Below are positions 17,962 through 27,964 of a DNA stretch of 64,000 nt, in pieces. The notes beneath the pieces are model-generated. The model was not told the origin of the DNA. It saw nothing but the letters and a program-made list of their open reading frames with translations, and made no database searches. This DNA comes from Ramlibacter ginsenosidimutans (lineage in GTDB: Bacteria; Pseudomonadota; Gammaproteobacteria; Burkholderiales; Burkholderiaceae_C): positions 806,001 through 870,000 of the forward strand of contig NZ_JAEPWM010000001.1 in assembly GCF_016654015.1 (NCBI RefSeq), in the 5' to 3' direction. Numbering within the stretch: the stretch's first letter is position 1; each line of letters begins with the position of its first letter. The translations under genes and the position numbers were made by a program.

Positions 17962-17989
17962 TACCCCGGTCCGCGGCAGGGCCGGCGGC

Positions 17990-18024
17990 ATTCAATTGCG
18001 CACAATTGAATTGGAGGCTACATT
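17990..18024 (+). promoter_or_regulatory. OhrR operator and putative ohrR promoter
   Basis: A perfect inverted repeat ATTCAATTG (17990-17998) / CAATTGAAT (18003-18011) with a 4-base centre lies just ahead of ohrR. AATTG-rich palindromes are the known targets of OhrR-type MarR regulators. A possible promoter overlaps it: TTGCGC (17996-18001), 17 bp, TACATT (18019-18024). That would place the transcript start close to the ATG at 18032, so the operator would cover the -35 and block the polymerase. Confidence 0.75.
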
Positions 18025-18031
18025 TCTTCCC

Positions 18032-18481
18032 ATGCGAGCGACGAAGATCCCTGCCGACCAGGCCCTGCTGCTGGACAACCAGGTCTGCTTCGCCCTGTAT
18101 TCGGCGTCGCTCGCGATGACCAAGCTGTACAAGCCGCTGCTCGACGAACTGGGGCTGACTTATCCGCAGTACCTCGTCATGCTGGTGCTCTGGGAAAGCG
18201 ACGGCCTCACGGTGTCCGAGCTGGGGCAGCGCCTCTCCCTCGATTCGGGCACCCTCACGCCCCTGCTCAAGCGCCTAGAGGCCGCCGGCCTGGTGAACCG
18301 CCTGCGCGCGGTGCAGGACGAGCGCCGCGTCCACATCCACCTCACCGCTGCCGGTCGCAAGCTGAAGGCGCGCGCGGCCAAGGTGCCGGGCTGCGTGCTC
18401 GCGGCCAGCCAGTGTTCCCTTTCCGAGCTGCTGCAGCTCACCACCCAGATCCGCAAGCTGCGCGAGCGGCTGGCGGCCTGA
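18032..18481 (+). CDS. ohrR: Organic-peroxide sensor regulator OhrR (MarR family)
   Basis: The product is 149 residues. It carries the OhrR peroxide-sensing Cys in [15 protein letters not shown] (Cys19), and two more Cys near the end (121 and 128), fitting a 2-Cys sensor of the Xanthomonas type in which oxidation forms an intersubunit disulfide. The winged helix is at about 45-110 ([34 protein letters not shown]). It should repress itself and ohr until organic hydroperoxides oxidise Cys19. GGAGG lies 14 bp from the ATG, which is a long spacing; a leaderless transcript is possible. ohr follows 35 bp downstream. Confidence 0.92.
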   Translation: MRATKIPADQALLLDNQVCFALYSASLAMTKLYKPLLDELGLTYPQYLVMLVLWESDGLTVSELGQRLSLDSGTLTPLLKRLEAAGLVNRLRAVQDERRVHIHLTAAGRKLKARAAKVPGCVLAASQCSLSELLQLTTQIRKLRERLAA

Positions 18482-18516
18482 TCCCCTCGTTCACCCCTAG
18501 CAACCAAGGAAGCTCC

Positions 18517-18936
18517 ATGCCCACCTCCCTCGACAAAGTCCTCTACACCGCCAAGACTCACGCCGTGGGCGGCCGCGAAGGCACGGCCCGCTCCGACGAC
18601 GGCCGCGTCGAAGTCAAGCTGTCGTCCCCCGGCGGTCCCGGCCAGGGCACCAACCCCGAGCAGCTGTTCGGCATCGGCTACTCCGCCTGCTTCCTCGGTG
18701 CGATGAAGGCAGTCGCGCCCAAGGTCGGCGTCAGCGTGCCGGCCGACACGGCGGTCGATGCGGAAGTGGACCTCGGCCCGACCTCGCTCGGCTACGGCAT
18801 CGCCGTGCGCCTGAAGATCACCGTGCCTGGCCTCGAACGCGCCAAGGCGGAACAACTGGTGGCCGAAGCGCACAAGGTCTGCCCCTACTCCAACGCCACC
18901 CGCAACAACATCGCGGTGGACATCACGGTCCAGTAA
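18517..18936 (+). CDS. ohr: Organic hydroperoxide resistance peroxiredoxin Ohr
   Basis: The product is 139 residues, the family length. Both catalytic cysteines are present: Cys58 in [11 protein letters not shown] and Cys122 in [13 protein letters not shown]. Ohr reduces organic and fatty-acid hydroperoxides using a lipoyl-dependent thiol relay in the cytoplasm. The ATG at 18517 has AAGGA ahead of it. It sits directly after ohrR on the same strand and should be derepressed with it. Confidence 0.96.
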   Translation: MPTSLDKVLYTAKTHAVGGREGTARSDDGRVEVKLSSPGGPGQGTNPEQLFGIGYSACFLGAMKAVAPKVGVSVPADTAVDAEVDLGPTSLGYGIAVRLKITVPGLERAKAEQLVAEAHKVCPYSNATRNNIAVDITVQ

Positions 18937-18958
18937 GCACATGCGGCGACAATGCCGC

Positions 18959-19966
18959 ATGCAGACCGACGCCCGTCATCCCTACGAGACCCTCACGCCG
19001 GACGTCGTCCTCGACGCGCTGGCGTCGGTTGGCCTCTACGGCGACGGGCGTTTGCTTGGCCTGAGCTCCTACGAGAACCGCGTGTACCAGGTGCACCTGG
19101 ACGACCCGGTCGAGGGCACGGCGGTCGTGGTGGCGAAGTTCTACCGGCCGGACCGCTGGAGCGACGCACAGATCCTGGAGGAGCACGCCTTCTCGCGGGA
19201 GCTGGAAGCAGCCGAAGTGCCGGCAGTGGGCCCGCTGCTGCTGGACGGCCGCAGCTTGCACCATCACGCCGGGTTCGCGTTCAGCGTCTCGCCGCGCCGG
19301 GGCGGCCGCGCGCCGGAGCTCGACAACGGCGAAGTGCTGGAGTGGATCGGCCGCTATCTCGCGCGCCTGCACATCGTCGGCGCAGCCAAGCCCTTTGCCG
19401 TGCGTCCCGCGCTGGATGTGGCGAGCTTTGGCGAAGAGCCGCGCGACTGGCTGCTCGCGCACGACGGCATCCCGCTGGACGTGCAGGGCGACTGGCAGCG
19501 CGCCTGCGAACAGGCCTTGCGCCAGATCCGTTCCGCCTTTGCCGACGCGCAGGCCGCGGGCGTGCGCCACCTGCGCCTGCACGGCGACTGCCATCCCGGC
19601 AACATCCTGTGGACGCCGGACGCCGGTCCGCACTTCGTGGACCTCGACGACGCGCGCACCGGCCCCGCCGTGCAGGACTTGTGGATGCTGCTCTCGGGCG
19701 ATCGCACGCAGCGGCAGCGCCAGCTGGGCGGCCTGCTCGACGGCTATGAACAGATGCGCGAGTTCGATCGCGAGGAACTGGCGCTCATCGAGCCGCTGCG
19801 CACGCTGCGGCTGATCCATTACAGCGCCTGGCTGGCGCGGCGCTGGGACGACCCGGCCTTTCCCATCGCCTTCCCGTGGTTCGGCAGCTCCGACTACTGG
19901 CGCGGCCAGGTGCAGATGCTGGAAGAGCAGATGGAAGCGATGGAGGAGCCGCCCCTGGTCGCATGA
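18959..19966 (+). CDS. srkA: SrkA/YihE-like serine/threonine kinase
   Basis: The product is 335 residues, close to E. coli SrkA (328). The kinase-like catalytic loop is [15 protein letters not shown] (Asp as base) and the metal-binding loop is [20 protein letters not shown]. SrkA protects cells from stress-induced death by countering MazEF toxin in E. coli. The ATG at 18959 ([12 protein letters not shown]) is preferred over one at 18941 for its fit to family N-termini. It follows ohr by 22 bp and may be read through from that operon. Confidence 0.88.
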   Translation: MQTDARHPYETLTPDVVLDALASVGLYGDGRLLGLSSYENRVYQVHLDDPVEGTAVVVAKFYRPDRWSDAQILEEHAFSRELEAAEVPAVGPLLLDGRSLHHHAGFAFSVSPRRGGRAPELDNGEVLEWIGRYLARLHIVGAAKPFAVRPALDVASFGEEPRDWLLAHDGIPLDVQGDWQRACEQALRQIRSAFADAQAAGVRHLRLHGDCHPGNILWTPDAGPHFVDLDDARTGPAVQDLWMLLSGDRTQRQRQLGGLLDGYEQMREFDREELALIEPLRTLRLIHYSAWLARRWDDPAFPIAFPWFGSSDYWRGQVQMLEEQMEAMEEPPLVA

Positions 19967-19971
19967 GCCCG

Positions 19972-20020
19972 CCGGGCCGCCCCAGGGGCGAATACCGCAG
20001 TGCGCAGCACGAAGGTACTC
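19972..20020. repeat. Intergenic GC hairpin, possible dispersed repeat
   Basis: CGCCCC-A-GGGGCG (19978-19990) lies in the convergent gap between the kinase gene and the FAH-family gene. The following GAATACCGCAGTGCGCAGCA resembles a sequence that I recall as repeated between genes in related Comamonadaceae; this is from memory. It may serve as a terminator. Confidence 0.35.
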
Positions 20021-20047
20021 CAGTCACGACGGGGCGGCTGGCGGCGA

Positions 20048-20926
20048 TCAGCCGCGCAGCGGGTTCTCGATGACCCCGATGCCGCCGATCTCGATCTTCA
20101 CCACGTCGCCGGACTTCAGGTACTTCGGCGGCTTGTAGCCGATGCCCACGCCGGCGGGCGTGCCCGTGGCGATCAGGTCGCCGGGGTACAGCGTGATGCC
20201 GGCGGAGATGCACTCGATCAGCGTCGGGATGTCGAAGATGAAATCCTTGGTGTTGGCGTCCTGCCGCAGCTCGCCGTTCACCCAGCACTTCACGTCCGTG
20301 TTCTGGCCGTCCATTTCGTCGGCCGAGACGAGCCACGGTCCCATCGGGCAGAAGGTGTCGAAGGACTTGCCCAGCAGCCACTGCGAGTGCCGGCCCTGCC
20401 AGTCGCGCGCGGTCACGTCGTTGATGATCGTGTAGCCCCACACGTGCTTCATGGCGTCGGCCTTGCGGATGCCCTTGCCGCCCTGGCCGATCACGATGGT
20501 GAGTTCCGCTTCGTAGTCGATCGCGGTGGACACCTCGGGCGAGAACAGGATGGGATCGCTCGGCCCCGTCACCGACTCCGGCACCTTCGAGAAGATGATC
20601 GGCGCGGCCGGGATGTCGCCGCCGGACTTCGCGCTGGAGTCGAAGCCGCTGCCGGCGAACTCCTTCGCGTGCGCGTGGTAGTTCTTGCCCACGCAGAAGA
20701 TGTTGCGGCGGGGACGCGGGATGGGCGCCAGCAGTTGCACCTGCTGCAGCGACACGGGCTGGCCCGTGGGCGGCAGCGCGCGGCCGGCGGCCTGCGCCTC
20801 CACGAGGGGCAGCGCGCCCAGGGCGGCCTGCTCGGCGGAGACCTGGAAGGGTTCGACCTGGCGGCCGTCGGCGGACACCCGGCCGACACCGGGGTGGCCC
20901 TGGTAAAGATACGCGGCAATCTTCAT
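20048..20926 (-). CDS. Fumarylacetoacetate hydrolase (FAH)-family protein
   Basis: The product is 292 residues. The FAH fold is shown by IFCVGKNYHAHAKEF, the metal-binding blocks VSTAIDYEAELTIVIG (Glu residues) and GYTIINDVTARDWQ, and the closing GDLIATGTPAGVGIGYKPP. Members cleave or hydrate/isomerise beta-diketo acids such as 2-oxohept-3-ene-dioate or acylpyruvates with Mg2+. The ATG at 20926 gives a full domain; the open frame continues antisense to the next gene but is not coding. It is divergent from a Bug receptor, so catabolism of an organic acid taken up nearby is a fair inference. Confidence 0.9.
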   Translation of the reverse strand: MKIAAYLYQGHPGVGRVSADGRQVEPFQVSAEQAALGALPLVEAQAAGRALPPTGQPVSLQQVQLLAPIPRPRRNIFCVGKNYHAHAKEFAGSGFDSSAKSGGDIPAAPIIFSKVPESVTGPSDPILFSPEVSTAIDYEAELTIVIGQGGKGIRKADAMKHVWGYTIINDVTARDWQGRHSQWLLGKSFDTFCPMGPWLVSADEMDGQNTDVKCWVNGELRQDANTKDFIFDIPTLIECISAGITLYPGDLIATGTPAGVGIGYKPPKYLKSGDVVKIEIGGIGVIENPLRG

Positions 20927-20998
20927 AGTACAAACTCTCTCTCGCGGACTTCCTGCCGCAGATAGCATGCTAACAAAACACCTCCAGGAGTTTTCCCG

Positions 20999-21964
20999 AT
21001 GATGCGCCGACTTTTCGTGGCCGCGGGCCTTCTTGCCGCGGCCGGCCTTGCCGTTGCGCAGGCGGCCTACCCCAGCAAGACCATCACCATGGTCGTGCCG
21101 TTCCCGCCCGGCGGCCTCGCCGACACGGTGGGCCGTCCCGTCGCCGACGCGATGAGCCGCAACCTCGGCCAGCCGGTGGTGGCGGAGAACAAGGGCGGCG
21201 CCGGCGGCGGCATCGGCATGGCCTACGTCGCCAAGGCCCCGCCCGACGGCTACACCATCCTGATGGCGCTCTCCTCGTACAGCGTCCTGCCCGACGCCGA
21301 CGCACTGCTGGGCCGCCAGCCGATGTATTCGTACGCATCCTTGCGCCCCGTCGCGCGCTTCACCGCCGACCCCACCGTGCTGGCCGTGCGCGCCGACGCG
21401 CCGTGGAAGACCGTGAAGGACTTCGTCGAAGACGCGCGCAAGCGTCCCGGCGCCATCAACTTCGGCTCTTCGGGCAACTACGGGACCATGCACGTTCCGA
21501 TGGAAATCCTCAAGCAGGTCGCCGACGTGCGCATGACCCACATCCCCTACACCGGCGCCGGCCCGGCGGTGGTGGCACTGCTGGGCGGCCAGGTCGATGC
21601 GGTCGCCACCGGACCCGCGACCGTGCTGCAACTGGTCAAGGCCGGCAAGGTGCGCGTGCTCGCCCACTGGGGCACGACGCGGCTGGAGACGCTGCCGGAC
21701 GTGCCGTCGCTCAAGCAGTCCGGCTATGACGCCGAGTACGCCCAATGGTCGGGCCTGTTCGTGCCGGCCGGCACGCCCGACGCCGTCGTGCAGCGCCTGC
21801 GCACCGCCGCACGCGCGGCCGCCAACGACCCGAAGGTGAAGGAGGCCATCCTGGCGGCCGGCAGCCCGGTGCTCTACATGGACGCGCCGGAGTTCGAGAC
21901 CTACGTGAAGAACGACGTCCAGCGCATGCACGGCGTCGTGCAGAAGATCGGCAAGGTCCAGTAA
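20999..21964 (+). CDS. Tripartite tricarboxylate transporter receptor (Bug family), copy 1
   Basis: The product is 321 residues with a Sec signal peptide (about 1-20, LAAAGLAVAQA). The Bug family hallmarks are present: YPSKTITMVVPFPPGGLADTV, PVVAENKGGAGGGIGM and VRVLAHWGTTRLETLPDVPS. These periplasmic proteins bind small carboxylates. CAGGAG precedes the ATG. No TctA/TctB membrane genes lie in the window, so it is an orphan receptor, as is common in Burkholderiales. A second receptor follows 14 bp later, sharing the operon. Confidence 0.92.
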   Translation: MMRRLFVAAGLLAAAGLAVAQAAYPSKTITMVVPFPPGGLADTVGRPVADAMSRNLGQPVVAENKGGAGGGIGMAYVAKAPPDGYTILMALSSYSVLPDADALLGRQPMYSYASLRPVARFTADPTVLAVRADAPWKTVKDFVEDARKRPGAINFGSSGNYGTMHVPMEILKQVADVRMTHIPYTGAGPAVVALLGGQVDAVATGPATVLQLVKAGKVRVLAHWGTTRLETLPDVPSLKQSGYDAEYAQWSGLFVPAGTPDAVVQRLRTAARAAANDPKVKEAILAAGSPVLYMDAPEFETYVKNDVQRMHGVVQKIGKVQ

Positions 21965-21978
21965 CCGGGAGACTCTCC

Positions 21979-22959
21979 ATGAAGCGTTCACACGTCCTGC
22001 GCTGCCTCGCTGCCTGCGCCTGTGCCGCCGGCCTGTTGCAGGCCCTGCCCGCGGCGGCCCAGAGCTGGCCCACGCGGCCGGTGCGGATCATCGTGCCCTT
22101 CGCGGCCGGCGGTCCGGCGGACGTGTTCGCCCGCTACATCGCGCAGCGCCTGCAGGAGCCGCTCGGCCAGCCCTTCGTGGTGGAGGACCGGCCGGGCGCC
22201 GGCGCCGTCATCGGCACCGACCTGGTCGCCAAGTCGCCGGCCGACGGGTACACGCTGCTGCTGATGTCGAACACGCACACGGTCAACGAGACGCTGCTGT
22301 CCAACAAGCCCTACGACCTCGAGCGTGACTTCGTGGCGATCGCGCCGATCAACTACTCGGACCTGGTGCTGGTGGCCAAGCCCGCACTGCCGGCGAACAA
22401 CGTGCGCGAGCTGATCCAGCTGGCGAAGCAGCATCCGGGCCAGCTGAACTACGCCTCCTCGGGGACGGGCACGCCGTACCACATGGCAGGCGAGCTGTTC
22501 AAGAGCATGTCGGACACCAAGATCGTCCACATCCCGTACAAGGGCAGCTCCGGCGCCCGCACCGACGTGCTGGGCGGCCAGGTCGACCTGATGTTCGACG
22601 CGGTCACCACCATGGCGGAGAGCGTGAAGGCCGGCAAGGTGAAGGCCATCGCCACCACCGGCAAGAAGCGCTCCACGGTGCTGCCCGACGTGCCCACCGT
22701 CGACGAGTCCGGCGTGCCCGGCTACGAAGCGACGATCTGGCTGGGACTGCTGGCGCCCAAGGGCACGCCGCCCGCCATCGTGAACCGGCTGAACGAGGCG
22801 ATCAGCAAGATCGTGAGCCAGCCCGACGTGCAGCAGGCGTGGGCCAAGCAGGGCGCCGTCGCGATGGTGATGAACCCGCAGGCGTTCGACAAGTACGTGC
22901 GCGAGGACGTGCAGAAGTGGGCCAAGGTGATCCACACCGCCCACATCAAGGCCGACTGA
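21979..22959 (+). CDS. Tripartite tricarboxylate transporter receptor (Bug family), copy 2
   Basis: The product is 326 residues with a signal peptide ending LPAAAQS. It shows WPTRPVRIIVPFAAGGPADVF, FVVEDRPGAGAVIGTDLVAK and VKAIATTGKKRSTVLPDVPT, the standard Bug blocks. It is clearly diverged from copy 1, so the pair probably binds different ligands rather than being a recent duplication. Its stop overlaps the start of the ModA-like gene (TGATG), giving a three-gene operon. Confidence 0.92.
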   Translation: MKRSHVLRCLAACACAAGLLQALPAAAQSWPTRPVRIIVPFAAGGPADVFARYIAQRLQEPLGQPFVVEDRPGAGAVIGTDLVAKSPADGYTLLLMSNTHTVNETLLSNKPYDLERDFVAIAPINYSDLVLVAKPALPANNVRELIQLAKQHPGQLNYASSGTGTPYHMAGELFKSMSDTKIVHIPYKGSSGARTDVLGGQVDLMFDAVTTMAESVKAGKVKAIATTGKKRSTVLPDVPTVDESGVPGYEATIWLGLLAPKGTPPAIVNRLNEAISKIVSQPDVQQAWAKQGAVAMVMNPQAFDKYVREDVQKWAKVIHTAHIKAD

Positions 22960-23654
22960 TGCCCAAGACACTGAACATCCTCAGCGGCGGTGCCGCGCAG
23001 GGCCTGGTGAGTCGCCTGCAGGCCGCCTTCGAGCAGCAGCACGACTGCAGGCTGCAAGGCAGCTTCGGCGCCGTCGGCGCCATGCGCGACAAGCTGCTGG
23101 GCGGCGCGCCCTGCGACCTGCTGATCCTCACCCAGGCCCTCGTCGACGAGCTCGGGCGACAAGGCCGTGCCGATGCAGCCAGCGCGCGACCGCTGGGACG
23201 GGTCAAGACCGGCGTCGCGCTCAAACAGCAGCACGCCCCGGTGTCCGTGCAGACGCCGCAGCAGTTGCAGGCGCTGCTCGCCGCCGCGCCGGAAATCTAT
23301 TTCCCCGATCCGGCGAAGGCCACGGCGGGCATCCATTTCATGAAGGTGCTGCAGGCCCTCGGCCTGGCGCAGGACACCTCGCGCCACCGCACCTATCCGA
23401 ATGGCGCCGCGGCGATGGCCGCACTCGCGCAGTCGACGCAGGCCGAGGCCGTCGGCTGCACGCAGGTCACGGAGATCCTCAATACCCCGGGTGTGCAGGT
23501 CACCGGCGTGCTGCCGGCGCCGCACGAGCTCGTCACGACCTACACGGCCGTCGTGGCCTCCGGTGCGCAGGAGCCCGAGCTCGCCGCCGCGCTGATCGCG
23601 ACGCTGACCTCCGCCGACGCGGCCGACCTGCGCGCGCGCTGCGGCTTCGACTGA
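22959..23654 (+). CDS. ModA-like substrate-binding protein without signal peptide
   Basis: The product is 231 residues. LNILSGGAAQGLVSRLQAAF, then CDLLILTQALVDELGRQG and EIYFPDPAKATAGIHFMKVL, follow the layout of molybdate-type (ModA) periplasmic binding proteins. The N-terminus MPKTLNILSGG goes straight into the first strand, with no signal peptide in any upstream extension consistent with the overlapping stop. It is translationally coupled to the Bug receptor. A cytoplasmic role in sensing or metabolising the imported acid is possible; molybdate transport is unlikely without modBC. Confidence 0.78.
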   Translation: MPKTLNILSGGAAQGLVSRLQAAFEQQHDCRLQGSFGAVGAMRDKLLGGAPCDLLILTQALVDELGRQGRADAASARPLGRVKTGVALKQQHAPVSVQTPQQLQALLAAAPEIYFPDPAKATAGIHFMKVLQALGLAQDTSRHRTYPNGAAAMAALAQSTQAEAVGCTQVTEILNTPGVQVTGVLPAPHELVTTYTAVVASGAQEPELAAALIATLTSADAADLRARCGFD

Positions 23655-23691
23655 AGCCAGGGCCGCGCAGGCGCGCGGCCCCGGCACGCGC

Positions 23692-25602
23692 TCAGGCCAG
23701 CAGCGCGTTCACGCGCTTCACGTAGGCCGCCGGGTCCTCCGGCATGCCGCCCTCGGCGAGCAGCGCCTGGTCGAACAGGATCTGCGCCAGGTCGTGGAAG
23801 TGCGGCGAGCCATCGAGCTTGCGCACCAGCGGGTGGGAGGCGTTCACTTCGAGCACTGGCTTCACGTCGGGCGCCTTCTGGCCGGCCTGCTTCAACAGCC
23901 GCGCCAGCTGCAGGCTCATGCCGCCTTCGGTGACCACGAGACAGGCCGGTGAATCGACCAGCCGCGTCGTGACGCGCACGTCCTGCGCCTTGTCCTTGAG
24001 CGCCTCCTTCAGCTTGGCGAGCACCGGCTTGAAGGACTCGGCAGCTTCCTCCGCGGCCTTCTTCTCGGACTCGTCCTGCAGCTTGCCCAGGTCCACCTGG
24101 CCCTTGGCCACCGACTGCAGCGGCGTGCCTTCGAACTCCTGCAGGAAGGACAGCGCCCATTCGTCCACGCGGTCCGTCATGTACAGCACTTCGATGCCCT
24201 TCTTGCGGAAGATCTCCAGCTGCGGGCTGTGGGCGGCAGCGGCCTGCGTGTCGCCGGTGATGTAGTAGATGGCGTCCTGCCCCTCCTTCATGCGCGCCTT
24301 GTAGTCGGCCAGCGACACGCTGGCGGCATCGCTCTGCGTGGAGGCGAAGCGCAGCAGCTTGGCGATGCGCTCGCGGTTGCCCGCGTCCTCGCCCAGGCCT
24401 TCCTTCAGCACCGCGCCGAACTCGGCCCAGAACTTCGCGAACTTGACCTTGTCCTCCGCGCTCGCGCCCTCTTCCTGCTCGGACTTCGCGAGGTCCTCGA
24501 TCATGGACAGCACGCGGCGCGTGTTGCCTTCGCGGATCGCCTTCACGTCGCGGCTTTCCTGCAGCAGCTCGCGGCTGACGTTCAGCGGCAGGTCGGCCGA
24601 ATCGATCACGCCCTTCACGAAGCGCAGGTAGGACGGCAGCAGCGCCTCGGCCTCGTCCATGATGAACACGCGCTTGACGTACAGCTTCACGCCTGCGGCC
24701 TTCTCGCGGTTCCACAGGTCGAAGGGCGCGTGCGCGGGGATGAACAGCAACTGCGTGTACTCGGTGCTGCCCTCGACGCGGTTGTGCGTCCAGGCGAGCG
24801 GGTCCTCGTAGTCGTGGCTGATCGACTTGTAGAACTCCTTGTACTGCTCCGGCGTGATGTCCTTCTTGGGCCGCGACCACAGCGCGGTGGCCTGGTTGAC
24901 GGTCTCCCATTCGTCCGACAGCACGTGCTCGCCGGGCTTGCCGTCCTCGCCCTCCTTCCACTCCTCCTTGCGCATCAGGATCGGGAGCTGGATGTGGTCG
25001 GAGTACTTCGAGATGATGGACTTCAACTTCCAGGTGGAGAGGTAATCGAGGGCGTCGTCGCGCAGGTGCAGCGTCACGGACGTGCCGCGCTGCGGCCGCG
25101 TGATCGTCTCCACCTCGAAGTCGCCGGCGCCGCCGCTCACCCAGCGCACGCCCTCTTCGGGCGGCAGGCCGGCACGGCGGGATTCGACCGTGATGCGGTC
25201 CGCGACGATGAAACCGGAATAGAAGCCCACCCCGAACTGGCCGATCAGCTGCGCGTCGGCCTTCTGGTCACCGGACAGGCGCGACATGAATTCGCGCGTG
25301 CCGCTCTTGGCAATGGTGCCCAGGTTGTCGATGGCCTCCTGCGCCGACAGGCCGATGCCGTTGTCGGCGATGGTCAGCGTGCGTGCCTCCTTGTCGAAGC
25401 TCACGCGCACCTCCAGGTTGGGCGCGTCCTCGTAGAGCTCGGGATGATGCAGGGCCTCGAAGCGCAGCTTGTCGCAGGCGTCCGAGGCGTTGGAGATCAG
25501 CTCCCGCAGGAAGATCTCCTTGTTGGAATACAGCGAGTGGGTGACGAGGTGCAGCAGCTGTGCCACCTCGGCCTGGAAAGAGAGGGTTTGTTTCTGGCTC
25601 AT
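23692..25602 (-). CDS. htpG: Molecular chaperone HtpG (Hsp90)
   Basis: The product is 636 residues, the normal length. The GHKL ATPase domain shows [39 protein letters not shown] and [15 protein letters not shown]; the middle-domain block is [20 protein letters not shown] and [13 protein letters not shown] follows. It is a cytoplasmic ATP-dependent chaperone. A heat-shock-type promoter lies upstream (25631-25658). It converges on the ModA-like gene with 37 bp between. Confidence 0.97.
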   Translation of the reverse strand: MSQKQTLSFQAEVAQLLHLVTHSLYSNKEIFLRELISNASDACDKLRFEALHHPELYEDAPNLEVRVSFDKEARTLTIADNGIGLSAQEAIDNLGTIAKSGTREFMSRLSGDQKADAQLIGQFGVGFYSGFIVADRITVESRRAGLPPEEGVRWVSGGAGDFEVETITRPQRGTSVTLHLRDDALDYLSTWKLKSIISKYSDHIQLPILMRKEEWKEGEDGKPGEHVLSDEWETVNQATALWSRPKKDITPEQYKEFYKSISHDYEDPLAWTHNRVEGSTEYTQLLFIPAHAPFDLWNREKAAGVKLYVKRVFIMDEAEALLPSYLRFVKGVIDSADLPLNVSRELLQESRDVKAIREGNTRRVLSMIEDLAKSEQEEGASAEDKVKFAKFWAEFGAVLKEGLGEDAGNRERIAKLLRFASTQSDAASVSLADYKARMKEGQDAIYYITGDTQAAAAHSPQLEIFRKKGIEVLYMTDRVDEWALSFLQEFEGTPLQSVAKGQVDLGKLQDESEKKAAEEAAESFKPVLAKLKEALKDKAQDVRVTTRLVDSPACLVVTEGGMSLQLARLLKQAGQKAPDVKPVLEVNASHPLVRKLDGSPHFHDLAQILFDQALLAEGGMPEDPAAYVKRVNALLA

Positions 25603-25630
25603 GGCGTGTTGTCCGGATGCAGCGTTCTCG

Positions 25631-25658
25631 AGCTAGGGCCGCCCGTGAACTTTTCAAG
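25631..25658 (-). promoter_or_regulatory. Sigma-32-type promoter for htpG
   Basis: Read on the minus strand, CTTGAAA (25658-25652), a 13-bp spacer, and CCCTAGCT (25638-25631) fit the heat-shock consensus CTTGAAA-N13-15-CCCCATNT with mismatches only in the -10. The start of transcription would fall about 20 bp ahead of the htpG ATG. Spacing and position both agree with heat-shock control. Confidence 0.65.
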
Positions 25659-25765
25659 GAAGGCGATGCTACTGCACGCTCCTCGTGAAGTTTTTGACGT
25701 TTCCCGCAGAGTTGCAGCGGCCGCCCCGCTTCGAAGGGCGCAACCGCTGGTTACAGTGGCACTCC

Positions 25766-25960
25766 ATGAGGATCGAGCTTCCAATCCCGTCCTGGGCCGA
25801 CACCGTGCAGCGCGCCGAAGAAGACGCGCATACGCTGACCATCCCGGTCCCTTCCACCAGCGGGTGGATGCCGCTCGCCAGCGAGGACCCTGCAGGCAAC
25901 GGCCCGTGGCACGCCGAGATCGGCACGGAAGAACAGCGGGTGCTCACGCTGACCCTCTGA
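25766..25960 (+). CDS. Small hypothetical protein
   Basis: The product is 64 residues from the ATG at 25766 (MRIELPIPSWADTVQRAEED); a GTG at 25685 would give 91 residues but overlaps the htpG promoter area. It is acidic, has no signal peptide or membrane segment, and I recognise no family. A clear rho-independent hairpin sits 23 bp after its stop, which supports a real transcript. It is divergent from htpG. Confidence 0.45.
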   Translation: MRIELPIPSWADTVQRAEEDAHTLTIPVPSTSGWMPLASEDPAGNGPWHAEIGTEEQRVLTLTL

Positions 25961-25983
25961 GGGTTCCGGCGCTCCAGAAGGAA

Positions 25984-26005
25984 AAGGGCTGCTTGCGCAG
26001 CCCTT
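25984..26005. terminator. Rho-independent terminator
   Basis: Stem AAGGGCTGC (25984-25992) / GCAGCCCTT (25997-26005), loop TTGC, followed on the plus strand by CTTGCTTTCC and preceded by AAA. The A-rich left and T-rich right flanks allow it to work in both directions, ending the small gene at 25766 and, on the minus strand, the operon that finishes at 26051. Confidence 0.75.
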
Positions 26006-26050
26006 CTTGCTTTCCGTGGCCCGTAGGGCGCCCTGTCCTGCGCGCGCCCC

Positions 26051-27960
<1,910 letters not shown>

Positions 27961-27964
<4 letters not shown>

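Noticed and set aside
20048..21991. A 647-codon minus-strand open frame running from the FAH gene across the first Bug receptor
   Set aside because: Only the part up to 20926 has FAH homology. The rest is antisense to a well-supported Bug receptor with signal peptide and ribosome binding site; high GC removes stops.
22959..23654. Reading the ModA-like gene as a molybdate transporter component
   Set aside because: No signal peptide and no modB or modC nearby; coupled to Bug receptors instead.
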